Shown here piece after piece: positions 13,647-20,363 of a DNA stretch of 28,324 bases. Positions within the stretch are counted from its first letter, which is position 1; the number at the start of each line of letters is the position of its first letter. The translations under genes were made by a program, and so were the position numbers. The notes below the pieces were generated by a model, which was not told the origin of the DNA, did no database searches, and was given only the letters and a program-made list of their open reading frames with translations. The stretch comes from a virus: the IMG/VR virus record IMGVR_UViG_3300008108_000618, positions 1 through 28,324 of that record; one strand, given 5' to 3'.

Positions 13647-14386
13647 GTATAGGCACCGGCGGATTAGGTCGGTTTGGTAATCAGATGTGGACCATTGCGG
13701 GGTGCATTGGTATCGCAAGGGCAAACGGGATGGATTTTGCCTTTCCTAAATGGATTAATCATGATAATGCTTTGTTTGGGGGCAATAGAGACGATTTCAG
13801 CAAGTATTTCGTTAATCCATTGCCATTGCTACCTGATGGCCGGCATTGGCAGAATTACGGCTATTTTTGGGGTTTTAAATTGGTTAAGCTAAATCGGGGG
13901 GACTGGTCAATAGATTCACATTTGCAAAGTCCGATGTTTTTTGAGCATTGCATTGAAGAGGTCAGGCATTATTTTACGATGCGGAATGAAGGTGAGCAAA
14001 ATGATTTTTGCGCTATCCATGTGAGGGCCGGTGATTATATCGACGATCCTAATGCTTATCATCCAAGGTGTAGCAAAGAATATTATCAGCAGGCTATCAG
14101 TATGATGCCGGCCGGTACTAAATACCTGATATTTAGTGATGACATTGAATTTGCCAAAGAGCGTGTAGGTGTAAAGGGAACATATTTAAGTGGCCACTAT
14201 TTGAGTGATTTTAAATTAATGAAGCGGTGCAAACATTTTATAATAGCAAATAGCAGTTTTTCCGCAATGGCAGCATTATTAGCGGACCATCCCGAAAAGA
14301 TAGTTATTGCACCCAAATCATGGTTTGGGCCGCACGTTGACATATCGGCAAAAGATATTTATCATCATAAATGGCTTGTAATATGA
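13631..14386 (+). CDS. GT11-like alpha-1,2-fucosyltransferase family protein
   Basis: A 251-residue protein; I use the ATG at 13631 because the family begins just before the GLGNQM motif (here GGLGRFGNQMW, residues 10-20). Other family motifs are AIHVRAGDYIDD (about 128-139), corresponding to HxRxGDY that binds GDP-fucose, YLIFSDDIEFAKE, and KHFIIANSSFSAMAALL near 205-221. All three diagnostic GT11 regions are present, so a fucosyltransferase-type enzyme is likely, although the exact sugar could differ. It overlaps the methyltransferase end by 16 bp, and its stop overlaps the next start as ATGA. Confidence 0.78.
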   Translation: MVTSLSIGTGGLGRFGNQMWTIAGCIGIARANGMDFAFPKWINHDNALFGGNRDDFSKYFVNPLPLLPDGRHWQNYGYFWGFKLVKLNRGDWSIDSHLQSPMFFEHCIEEVRHYFTMRNEGEQNDFCAIHVRAGDYIDDPNAYHPRCSKEYYQQAISMMPAGTKYLIFSDDIEFAKERVGVKGTYLSGHYLSDFKLMKRCKHFIIANSSFSAMAALLADHPEKIVIAPKSWFGPHVDISAKDIYHHKWLVI

Positions 14387-15321
14387 ACATACTTTGGTCA
14401 ATCCATCTTTACTTTCCCAAACATGGCAGCGGAGCAGAGGCAATGGCTCGAAATATAAACAGGTATTTAAAGGCACAAGGTCATGACATTAAAGTGTTAT
14501 TACATCAGGCAAATCAGTATAAGATTACTGAAATGTACGATTATGAAGGGGTGGATGTGTTCCCTCCTGATGACTATATTATAGATCGGTTATTTACATG
14601 GGCCGATGTTGTTATTAGCCATTTAGATTATAACAAATGGACATCCCATCATTGTGAAAAGTATGGCAAAAAGTTTGTTCATATCGTACATAATGATATA
14701 AATTACCCATCCGTTGCAGATAGTCCGGTACCTGTTCATGTCGTTTACAATTCTCAATGGTGTGCTGAAAAGCTTAATTATAATCATAAGTCGATTATAT
14801 TCCCGCCTCCGTTAAATGAATGGGTAAAGGTTGAGCCGACAAAAAGGGAGTACATTACGCTTATAAACCTGAATCAAAATAAGGGGGCGCGCTATTTTTA
14901 TAGCCTTGCTAAAAAGTTACCTAAATATAAGTTTTTAGGAGTCAAGGGCAGTTATGATAATCAATATGTTGAGAACGTGCCTAATGTAAAAGTAATACCA
15001 AATACCCCTGATATCCGTGAGGTTTACAAGGTTACGAAAATACTGTTAGTGCCATCGCATTATGAAAGCTGGGGAATGGCAGCGGCCGAAGGTATGGCAA
15101 ACGGCATTCCGGTTATTTATAACCCTACACCAGGACTGATTGAAAATGTAGGTGATGCTGGTATCTGCATGAAACGTGAGCAAACACAAGAATGGGCAAA
15201 GGAAATCACAAAGCTGATGACTGATGACGAATATTACCAAAAATGGGTAAATAAGGCATTAAAGAGGGCAACGGAGCAAACACCTGATTGGCCGGCATTG
15301 GAGCGGTTTATATGCGAATAA
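14383..15321 (+). CDS. GT4-family glycosyltransferase (GT-B fold)
   Basis: A 312-residue protein; the ATG at 14383 overlaps the preceding stop (ATGA) and gives MNILWSIHLYFPKHGSGAEA, the typical GT4 start with a Gly-rich acceptor-side loop. The N-terminal Rossmann half includes ADVVISHLDY and HIVHNDINYP. The C-terminal half has ITLINLNQNKGARYFYSLAK, PNTPDIREVYKVTKILLVPS, and the E-x7-E donor-binding motif in ESWGMAAAEGMANGIPVI. The whole GT-B architecture is complete though compact. It is the last gene of the cassette; 4 bp after the stop a CCCGGC hairpin begins. Confidence 0.85.
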   Translation: MNILWSIHLYFPKHGSGAEAMARNINRYLKAQGHDIKVLLHQANQYKITEMYDYEGVDVFPPDDYIIDRLFTWADVVISHLDYNKWTSHHCEKYGKKFVHIVHNDINYPSVADSPVPVHVVYNSQWCAEKLNYNHKSIIFPPPLNEWVKVEPTKREYITLINLNQNKGARYFYSLAKKLPKYKFLGVKGSYDNQYVENVPNVKVIPNTPDIREVYKVTKILLVPSHYESWGMAAAEGMANGIPVIYNPTPGLIENVGDAGICMKREQTQEWAKEITKLMTDDEYYQKWVNKALKRATEQTPDWPALERFICE

Positions 15322-15349
15322 AAAACCCGGCAAATAAAAATAAGCCGGG
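15322..15349 (-). terminator. GC-rich hairpin after the glycosyltransferase cassette
   Basis: CCCGGC (15326-15331) and GCCGGG (15344-15349) form a perfect 6-bp stem with a 12-nt A-rich loop. On the minus strand the stem is followed by a run of six T, the shape of an intrinsic terminator for leftward transcription. On the plus strand, the direction of all surrounding genes, it is followed by AATAAC without a T-run. For the late transcript it may be a weak terminator, a processing site or an attenuator, lowering expression downstream of the capsid and cassette genes. The remaining 100 bp to the connector gene hold nothing else I can support. Confidence 0.45.
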
Positions 15350-15453
15350 AATAACCTATAACCATGCTTGCCTATGAAACAGGATACGAAGTTATAATTT
15401 TTAGTTGACAAATGAAAAGATAAACGCGTCAACAAGGTATTAATTTTGATAAG

Positions 15454-15987
15454 ATGAATAATATTTACGAAATAAAGGTTACTGATGGAGCAGAGCCTAT
15501 AAGCCTCGAAACTGCAAAGGATTGGTTAAGGGTTACAACCGAAGACGATGACACTATTATAACCGATCTTATTAAGGCCGCAAGGCAGCGGATTGAGGCA
15601 TATAGTTTAAAATCAATGGTGAGCAAATCCGTTGTTTTGACGGGATATATTGAAACATCATTCAATATGCCGTATGCTCCTATTTCAACAATATCGGCCG
15701 TTAAGGCATTGCAGGGGCAAATTGTGGATACAGGTGCAAATGACTGGGATAATTTGGATGCTGATGAATATCAGGTAATAGGATACAACGAGAAGCAATT
15801 TAGACCGCAATTTAGCGGGGTTTATGAAATTACCTACACAACATCCGCAAATGCTGATGCCCGGCTTAAAACCGATTTAAAACGCGTTTTATTGTGGATG
15901 TACGAAAACCGGGGTGATGATACCGATGAAATGCCGGCCGAATTAATGAGCAATGCTAAAACATTAAAGGATTTGACATGGGTATAG
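15454..15987 (+). CDS. Head-tail connector (HK97 gp6-like)
   Basis: A 177-residue protein with the pattern of phage head-tail connector proteins that form a ring below the portal. It opens with YEIKVTDGAEPISLETAKDW, then LRVTTEDDDTIITDLIKAARQRIEAYS (the characteristic helical part). A beta domain follows (VVLTGYIETSFNMPYAPIST, YQVIGYNEKQFRPQFSGVYE), then a C-terminal helix with VLLWMYENRGDD. The order connector, stopper, gp10-like, tail terminator, tube follows the HK97/SPP1 plan. Its stop overlaps the next gene by 10 bp. Confidence 0.85.
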   Translation: MNNIYEIKVTDGAEPISLETAKDWLRVTTEDDDTIITDLIKAARQRIEAYSLKSMVSKSVVLTGYIETSFNMPYAPISTISAVKALQGQIVDTGANDWDNLDADEYQVIGYNEKQFRPQFSGVYEITYTTSANADARLKTDLKRVLLWMYENRGDDTDEMPAELMSNAKTLKDLTWV

Positions 15988-16346
15988 GAGCGGCCAGGAA
16001 AGTAAAGATAGTTGTGGTGGGGCAAACGGAGGGCGTAGATGGGCCGGATGTAACTGCTGATGAAGTGGCAAATCTTTGGGCTCAAATAAATACAATAACG
16101 CAAACGAGAGGATTTGATGCTGGCAAAGCTAATTATAAGACAAGTTATGAGTTTTTGATTAGGTATGATTCAGCGGTGAGCATTACAATCCGATGCATGA
16201 TTGAATATAGCAATAGGTTTTATTCAATACAAAGTATAGAGCGCGTTGATAGGGTAAGGGCGGAAAATAAGTTTGCAAGTCAGTTATTGAACAATCCGGA
16301 GGGTAATTATTGGCGAATTGTGGCTACATCACAAGACATTGCATAA
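15978..16346 (+). CDS. Head-tail adaptor/stopper protein (SPP1 gp16-like)
   Basis: A 122-residue protein resembling head-closure proteins. These small beta-barrels dock onto the connector and block DNA leakage until the tail attaches. The pattern DEVANLWAQINTITQTRGFD, then SYEFLIRYDSAVSITIRCMI, then YSNRFYSIQSIERVDRV is typical: an aromatic 'W A' segment, an 'F.IRY' strand and a 'Y.I.SI..V' strand. It is translationally overlapped with both neighbours, and its stop overlaps the next start as TAATG. The identification rests on motif pattern and gene order. Confidence 0.75.
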   Translation: MGIGAARKVKIVVVGQTEGVDGPDVTADEVANLWAQINTITQTRGFDAGKANYKTSYEFLIRYDSAVSITIRCMIEYSNRFYSIQSIERVDRVRAENKFASQLLNNPEGNYWRIVATSQDIA

Positions 16347-16873
16347 TGGCAACATTAAAGTTTGATATTAAAGGTTTTACTGAGTTACAAACAAAAATTA
16401 AGGCATTGCCTAAAGAATTGCAGGAAGAAGTTGTTGGTGAGATACAAGCGTGGGGTAATGATGTAAATGCCGAACAGTTGGGTTTAATTAGCCAGCAAAA
16501 GATTCAGGATTTGGGGGCGTTGCAACAAAATACAAAGGCATTTCCAAAACCTGATGGCGTTGAATTGATTAGCAATGTTTATTATGCGCCTTATATTGAA
16601 TTTGGAACAGGGCCGAAAGTAAAAGTACCTGCTGAATTAAATGATTATGCCAGCCAGTTCAGAGGCAAAAAAAGAGGTGATTTTAGGACATTTGTAAAGG
16701 CATTAGAAGCATGGTTAAAACGTAAAGGTGGCAATCCTAAATTCGCCTTTAAGGCGGCATTAAATATTATTGCAAATGGTCAGGAAGCAAGGCCATACTT
16801 TTTCCCTCCGTACCTTAGAAAACGTAAAGATTTGATTAACCGGCTAAATGTAGTTATTGGTAAAGTAATATGA
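16346..16873 (+). CDS. HK97 gp10-like minor tail/neck protein
   Basis: A 175-residue protein; the ATG at 16346 overlaps the preceding stop (TAATG), which I prefer to an in-frame ATG 36 bp upstream. It contains the family hallmark VYYAPYIEFGTGPKVKVP near residues 78-95. An N-terminal amphipathic helix region (FTELQTKIKALPKELQEEVV) and a C-terminal EARPYFFPPYLRKRKDLINRL complete it. Relative to short gp10 proteins (about 110-130 residues) there is an insert between IEFGTG and ARPYFFP (residues 95-145). The protein takes part in head-tail joining or tail assembly. Confidence 0.78.
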   Translation: MATLKFDIKGFTELQTKIKALPKELQEEVVGEIQAWGNDVNAEQLGLISQQKIQDLGALQQNTKAFPKPDGVELISNVYYAPYIEFGTGPKVKVPAELNDYASQFRGKKRGDFRTFVKALEAWLKRKGGNPKFAFKAALNIIANGQEARPYFFPPYLRKRKDLINRLNVVIGKVI

Positions 16874-17313
16874 AAGATCCAATTAAATTTATAAAGTCAG
16901 CATATTATACGGCATTGGATGGAGTTATTATATACAATGGCAGTACTATCCCGGTATATGATGAAGAGGCCGATGAAACAGGCGGGGATTATTACATTGT
17001 AATATCTACTATTGTAGATGCTGATTTGCCTAATAAGGGCAAGTTTATGAATGAAGTTGAGGTATTGATTGATGTGGTTAGTCAAAACAATTGGCGCGTA
17101 GATTTGGTGAAGCAGATAGTTGACGCAATAACTGCAAAGGTGTTAAATACAATAATACCTTCGATAAACACTACTTCGCTGCCTGGTAATGCGGACTTTC
17201 AGATAGTAGATGTAAGGAAATCGGCCAGTCAACACGTACCGATTTTAGATACAGGCACAAAGAAGATAGTTAGAAGATTGACACGATTTACTCAAATTAT
17301 AATAGAAAAATAA
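16870..17313 (+). CDS. Tail terminator/tail completion protein (DUF3168-like)
   Basis: A 147-residue protein in the position of the tail terminator, which caps the tail tube and fixes its length. It starts with an ATGA overlap. The alpha/beta pattern fits the family: DPIKFIKSAYYTALDGVI, then TIPVYDEEADETGGDYYIVI, a central strand (KFMNEVEVLIDVVSQNNWRV), a helix (DLVKQIVDAITAKVL) and terminal strands ending in RRLTRFTQIII. Identification is by pattern and synteny (immediately before the tube gene), so family membership is probable rather than certain. Confidence 0.72.
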   Translation: MKDPIKFIKSAYYTALDGVIIYNGSTIPVYDEEADETGGDYYIVISTIVDADLPNKGKFMNEVEVLIDVVSQNNWRVDLVKQIVDAITAKVLNTIIPSINTTSLPGNADFQIVDVRKSASQHVPILDTGTKKIVRRLTRFTQIIIEK

Positions 17314-17314
17314 A

Positions 17315-17737
17315 ATGGCACAAATTCAGGGATCAGCAGTTACCATGCAAATTCGCGAAAGTGGAACAACTGGCGGTTATTTAAACGTAGTTTGTGAAAC
17401 TACATCCAGCCTTTCCGGATCGGCTTCTGTAAGTACCGAAGTAACTAAATGTAATACATTAACATCCGTTGCAAGTCCTACAATTACTTTTTCAGTTGAA
17501 GGTATTGCAGAAACTGCACCATCTGCAGGTCAGGTAAGTGTTGAACAGCTTTTAGGTTGGTTTACTGCAAAGACTTTACTGGATATTAAATACGAAGATC
17601 CTCAATCTACTGGCGTAAACTTTTATGTGCAAGGTGCTGGATATATGACTGAATTTGGCATAACTGCGCCTTCAGAGGGGAATGTAAGCTTTACAGCTTC
17701 TTTCCAATTGACTGGGAATATCGATGTAACTCCATAA
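17315..17737 (+). CDS. Major tail tube protein
   Basis: A 140-residue all-beta, Ser/Thr/Gly-rich protein of the TP901-1 type tail tube family. The pattern is: QGSAVTMQIRESGTTGGYLN, CETTSSLSGSASVSTEVTKC, a central SVEGIAETAPSAG, then FTAKTLLDIKYED, and VSFTASFQLTGNIDVTP at the end. Stacked hexameric rings of this protein form the tail tube through which DNA passes. It sits between the tail terminator and the assembly chaperone genes, as expected. Codon use is somewhat GC-enriched relative to neighbours, in keeping with abundance. A second protein with a related N-terminal pattern is encoded at 23287-23925. Confidence 0.82.
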   Translation: MAQIQGSAVTMQIRESGTTGGYLNVVCETTSSLSGSASVSTEVTKCNTLTSVASPTITFSVEGIAETAPSAGQVSVEQLLGWFTAKTLLDIKYEDPQSTGVNFYVQGAGYMTEFGITAPSEGNVSFTASFQLTGNIDVTP

Positions 17738-17738
17738 C

Positions 17739-18119
17739 ATGAATATAAAAGGTAAAGAAATAAGCCTCCGCTTTGGGATGCTTAGCGTAGAGATATTCTT
17801 AGGAGAGGCCGCAAAATTTGACGGCCTTTCTTATTACAGTTCCTATGCAATCAGTAAAATCATTTATGCCGGCATGGTAAATTACTACGAAGTCAAAGGG
17901 CAAAAGCATCCATTGACATTTGAAGAGATTTACGATTATGTCGAAGACAGTATGTTGACAAAGGCCGACATGGCTCAAATTACGGATGTAATTAATGAGT
18001 TTAGCAACTGCCAGGCGTTAACACGTAAAACCGAAGATTTGGCGGAGGTGAATGAGGAATTAAAAAAAAAGAGTATGGATGGAATGACACAAGAGTCACA
18101 GCCTATGCAGCAGGGTTAA
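17739..18119 (+). CDS. Tail assembly chaperone G
   Basis: A 126-residue protein at the lambda gpG position, directly between tail tube and tape measure. It is mostly helical: EISLRFGMLSVEIFLGEAAK, YAISKIIYAGMVNYYEVKG, TFEEIYDYVEDSML, and a charged C-terminus (VNEELKKKSM). The frame contains a nine-A run near its end. Ribosomes that slip -1 there read into the following frame and make the longer G-T fusion. These proteins coat the tape measure protein and recruit tube subunits but are not in the virion. The zero-frame tail after the slip site (DGMTQESQPMQQG) looks unstructured. Confidence 0.8.
   Translation: MNIKGKEISLRFGMLSVEIFLGEAAKFDGLSYYSSYAISKIIYAGMVNYYEVKGQKHPLTFEEIYDYVEDSMLTKADMAQITDVINEFSNCQALTRKTEDLAEVNEELKKKSMDGMTQESQPMQQG
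18065..18071 (+). promoter_or_regulatory. -1 programmed ribosomal frameshift site (A AAA AAG)
   Basis: Within a run of nine A followed by G (18062-18071), the heptamer A AAA AAG lies exactly in the zero frame of chaperone G. This is the slippery sequence used in E. coli dnaX. The -1 frame is open from here and immediately encodes EYGWNDTRVTAYAAGL, leading without a stop into the T part. A small inverted repeat (TGAC/GTCA) lies about 15 nt downstream. Two-frame chaperones with -1 shifting are conserved in long-tailed phages. Confidence 0.8.
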
Positions 18120-18400
18120 AACCTGATGAATACTTTTGGATGCGGCCTGTTGACTTTTATCAGTTCATTGAGGGTTATAATAAGAGATTATTAGATCAGC
18201 ATGAGATTGCGAGGCGGCAGGCTTATTTTATGTTAGCTCCGCATCTGAGCAAACCGATGAATATCGGGAAATTTTATAAGGAATATTGGCCATTGCCGGG
18301 TGATAGTTTTGAGGAAAATAGCAGGCAAAAAAGATTATTGGATAAGTTAAAGAAGTTAAAAGAAAATGGCAGAGCAACTCCAGATACAAGTACAAGCTAA
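18071..18400 (+). CDS. Tail assembly chaperone T (frameshift extension)
   Basis: The -1 frame from the slippery site to 18400 encodes about 109 residues: EYGWNDTRVTAYAAGLKPDE, then YFWMRPVDFYQFIEGYNKRL, then a helical segment and LDKLKKLKE. There is an in-frame ATG at 18140, but the 69 bp before it are clearly coding and have no other start, so production as a G-T fusion of about 220 residues (17739 to 18400) is most likely. The pattern 'PDEYW.M...E...FI.G' is typical of the T part in siphophages. The 3' end overlaps the tape measure start by 35 bp. Confidence 0.8.
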   Translation, partial: EYGWNDTRVTAYAAGLKPDEYFWMRPVDFYQFIEGYNKRLLDQHEIARRQAYFMLAPHLSKPMNIGKFYKEYWPLPGDSFEENSRQKRLLDKLKKLKENGRATPDTSTS

Positions 18401-20348
18401 CGTAAGCAATGCTATAAATAATCTTAATGATTTAAATAAATCATTAGTTACAACAAATACGGCTGCGGTTAAAACCGGAACGACCGGAATGCAGTCATTA
18501 GCCAAAGGGGCAAATCAGGCAAACACATCCATGATTAATTTGGGGCGTACCGTATCGGATGCGCCTTTTGGATTTATTGGTATTGCGAATAATATCGGTC
18601 CTTTAGTTGAAAACTTTACACAATTAAGAAAAGAATCAGGTACTACTGGCGGAGCGTTAAAAGCATTAGGCAGTAGTTTAGCCGGCCCGGGTGGTGTGAT
18701 TGTAGGGATTCAATTAGTTGTGGCAGCCGTGCAATTTGCGCAATTAGGTTTTAGCAGATGGACTGGAAGTACAAAAAAGGCAAAAGAGGAACAAGACAAA
18801 TTAAAGCAAGGTACTGATCAGCTTGTTACATCAATAAGCAAACAAAAGTTAGAAGTTGAAACATTAGTAAAAGTTTCAAGAGATGTAACCCTTGCAGAAA
18901 ATGATCGTGTAAATGCAATTAAAAAGTTAAATGATATTATTCCTGATAATATAGGTAAATTAAATTTACAGAATATTGCAACGGCCGAAGGTACAAATGT
19001 AATTAGAGAATATATAAAAGCTGTTGAAGCTAAAGCAACTGCCGATTTAATATCAAATAGAATTGCCGAAAATAATATCAAATTATTTGATAACAGAAAT
19101 GATGCTTTAAAAGCAACAGAAGATGCTGAAAAACAAATAAATGATTTAAAAGCAAAGCAAAATGAATTATATGCAAAGGGTAGATTTGAAGCATCTGAAC
19201 AATTAGGGATACAAATTAAATCTCTAATTAAATTAAACGAAACTAATCAATCGCAAAATATATTTAGAAAAAAGGCAAAAGAAATATTGGCCGATAATCA
19301 AAAATTAAGGGCTGAATATCAAAGATTACTACCTATTGCTAATACAATAGATAAAACAGTAACTAAAACTGAAACTACAAAATCAAAAGAACAAACATTA
19401 CAAGAAAAGATAAATGAATTATTAAGTGATTATCAAAATACTTTAAAATCTATAAAGTATGAAGAGCAAATCAAAGGTATAAATCAGTCTAATCAAAAAT
19501 TAGAAACAAATTTAGATTTTCTTAAACGTGCGGCTGATTTAGTTGGATTTACGGGACAGGCATATAAAACAATAGCAAAAGATACACAAGCATTTGCAGT
19601 TGCAGCTTCTAATCAAAAGATAGTAGAAGTAATTAAAAACTACCAAACGGCCATAAGTGAATTAGATTTAAGGCAAGCCGTTACTGGTCAGGATCAGTTA
19701 AATCAAAGAATTAATCAAACAACTGATGCACTTATTAAGCTGAAGCAGTTAGGTGTTAGCGATACTAATGAAGAATTTATTAAGCTTAACAATACTTTAA
19801 ATGCCTTAAAGAATGAGGTTGCATTAAAGGAAATCCGCAAACGTACTGAAGAGATTACAAAGACATGGGAGCGGTTTCAGTTACAAGTTGATAAACTTAA
19901 TTTCAATAAAACCAAAGAGCCGCTGGATGCTTTAAAATCTAAAATAGATTTAATTGGTAATGCCATTCAGGAATTAAAATCCAAAGGATTAACGGATAAA
20001 GATTTAGGCATAGGCATTTTGTCAATACAATTTGAGCAGTTAGGTAAGCAGTTTGAGAAGCTTAAAGAGCAAAAGGAGATATTAGATAATATTAAAAATA
20101 CGATAGAAAGCGGATTAACCAATGCATTTGGCTCTGTATTTGAGGCGGTTGCATCCGGTGAAGATGCATTTAAAGCGTTAGGTGATAGCGTAAAAAGATT
20201 GCTCGTAGATTTGTTAAAAGTTATTATTCAGGCAACTATATTAAAAGCTATAACTAATGCCATTGCGCCGGGATTAGGTGGTGCATTTAGTGGTGATGGT
20301 TTTGCAATTAGAGGTGATTATTTACGCAAAATTATCGCATTAAGATAA
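18366..20348 (+). CDS. Tape measure protein
   Basis: A 660-residue protein, the longest gene but one of the tail module. The N-terminus (EQLQIQVQANVSNAINNLND) and VSDAPFGFIGIANNIGPLVE are typical of Bacteroidota-phage tape measures. A hydrophobic glycine-rich segment follows (about 100-125, GGVIVGIQLVVAAVQFAQLG) that may cross the host membrane during DNA entry. Then comes a long Lys/Glu/Gln/Asn-rich helical region with coiled coils (about 135-560), and near the end a second hydrophobic segment (LLVDLLKVIIQATILKAI). It sets tail length; at about 0.15 nm per residue this implies a tail near 100 nm. No peptidase or lysozyme domain is visible. Confidence 0.85.
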   Translation: MAEQLQIQVQANVSNAINNLNDLNKSLVTTNTAAVKTGTTGMQSLAKGANQANTSMINLGRTVSDAPFGFIGIANNIGPLVENFTQLRKESGTTGGALKALGSSLAGPGGVIVGIQLVVAAVQFAQLGFSRWTGSTKKAKEEQDKLKQGTDQLVTSISKQKLEVETLVKVSRDVTLAENDRVNAIKKLNDIIPDNIGKLNLQNIATAEGTNVIREYIKAVEAKATADLISNRIAENNIKLFDNRNDALKATEDAEKQINDLKAKQNELYAKGRFEASEQLGIQIKSLIKLNETNQSQNIFRKKAKEILADNQKLRAEYQRLLPIANTIDKTVTKTETTKSKEQTLQEKINELLSDYQNTLKSIKYEEQIKGINQSNQKLETNLDFLKRAADLVGFTGQAYKTIAKDTQAFAVAASNQKIVEVIKNYQTAISELDLRQAVTGQDQLNQRINQTTDALIKLKQLGVSDTNEEFIKLNNTLNALKNEVALKEIRKRTEEITKTWERFQLQVDKLNFNKTKEPLDALKSKIDLIGNAIQELKSKGLTDKDLGIGILSIQFEQLGKQFEKLKEQKEILDNIKNTIESGLTNAFGSVFEAVASGEDAFKALGDSVKRLLVDLLKVIIQATILKAITNAIAPGLGGAFSGDGFAIRGDYLRKIIALR

Positions 20349-20363
20349 AGACTTTTATTAATT

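Noticed and set aside
15437-15447. TAATTTTG before the connector gene matches the Bacteroidota -7 consensus
   Set aside because: It is only about 8 bp from the start codon and has no TTG 19-21 bp upstream, so it would place the transcript start at the ATG.
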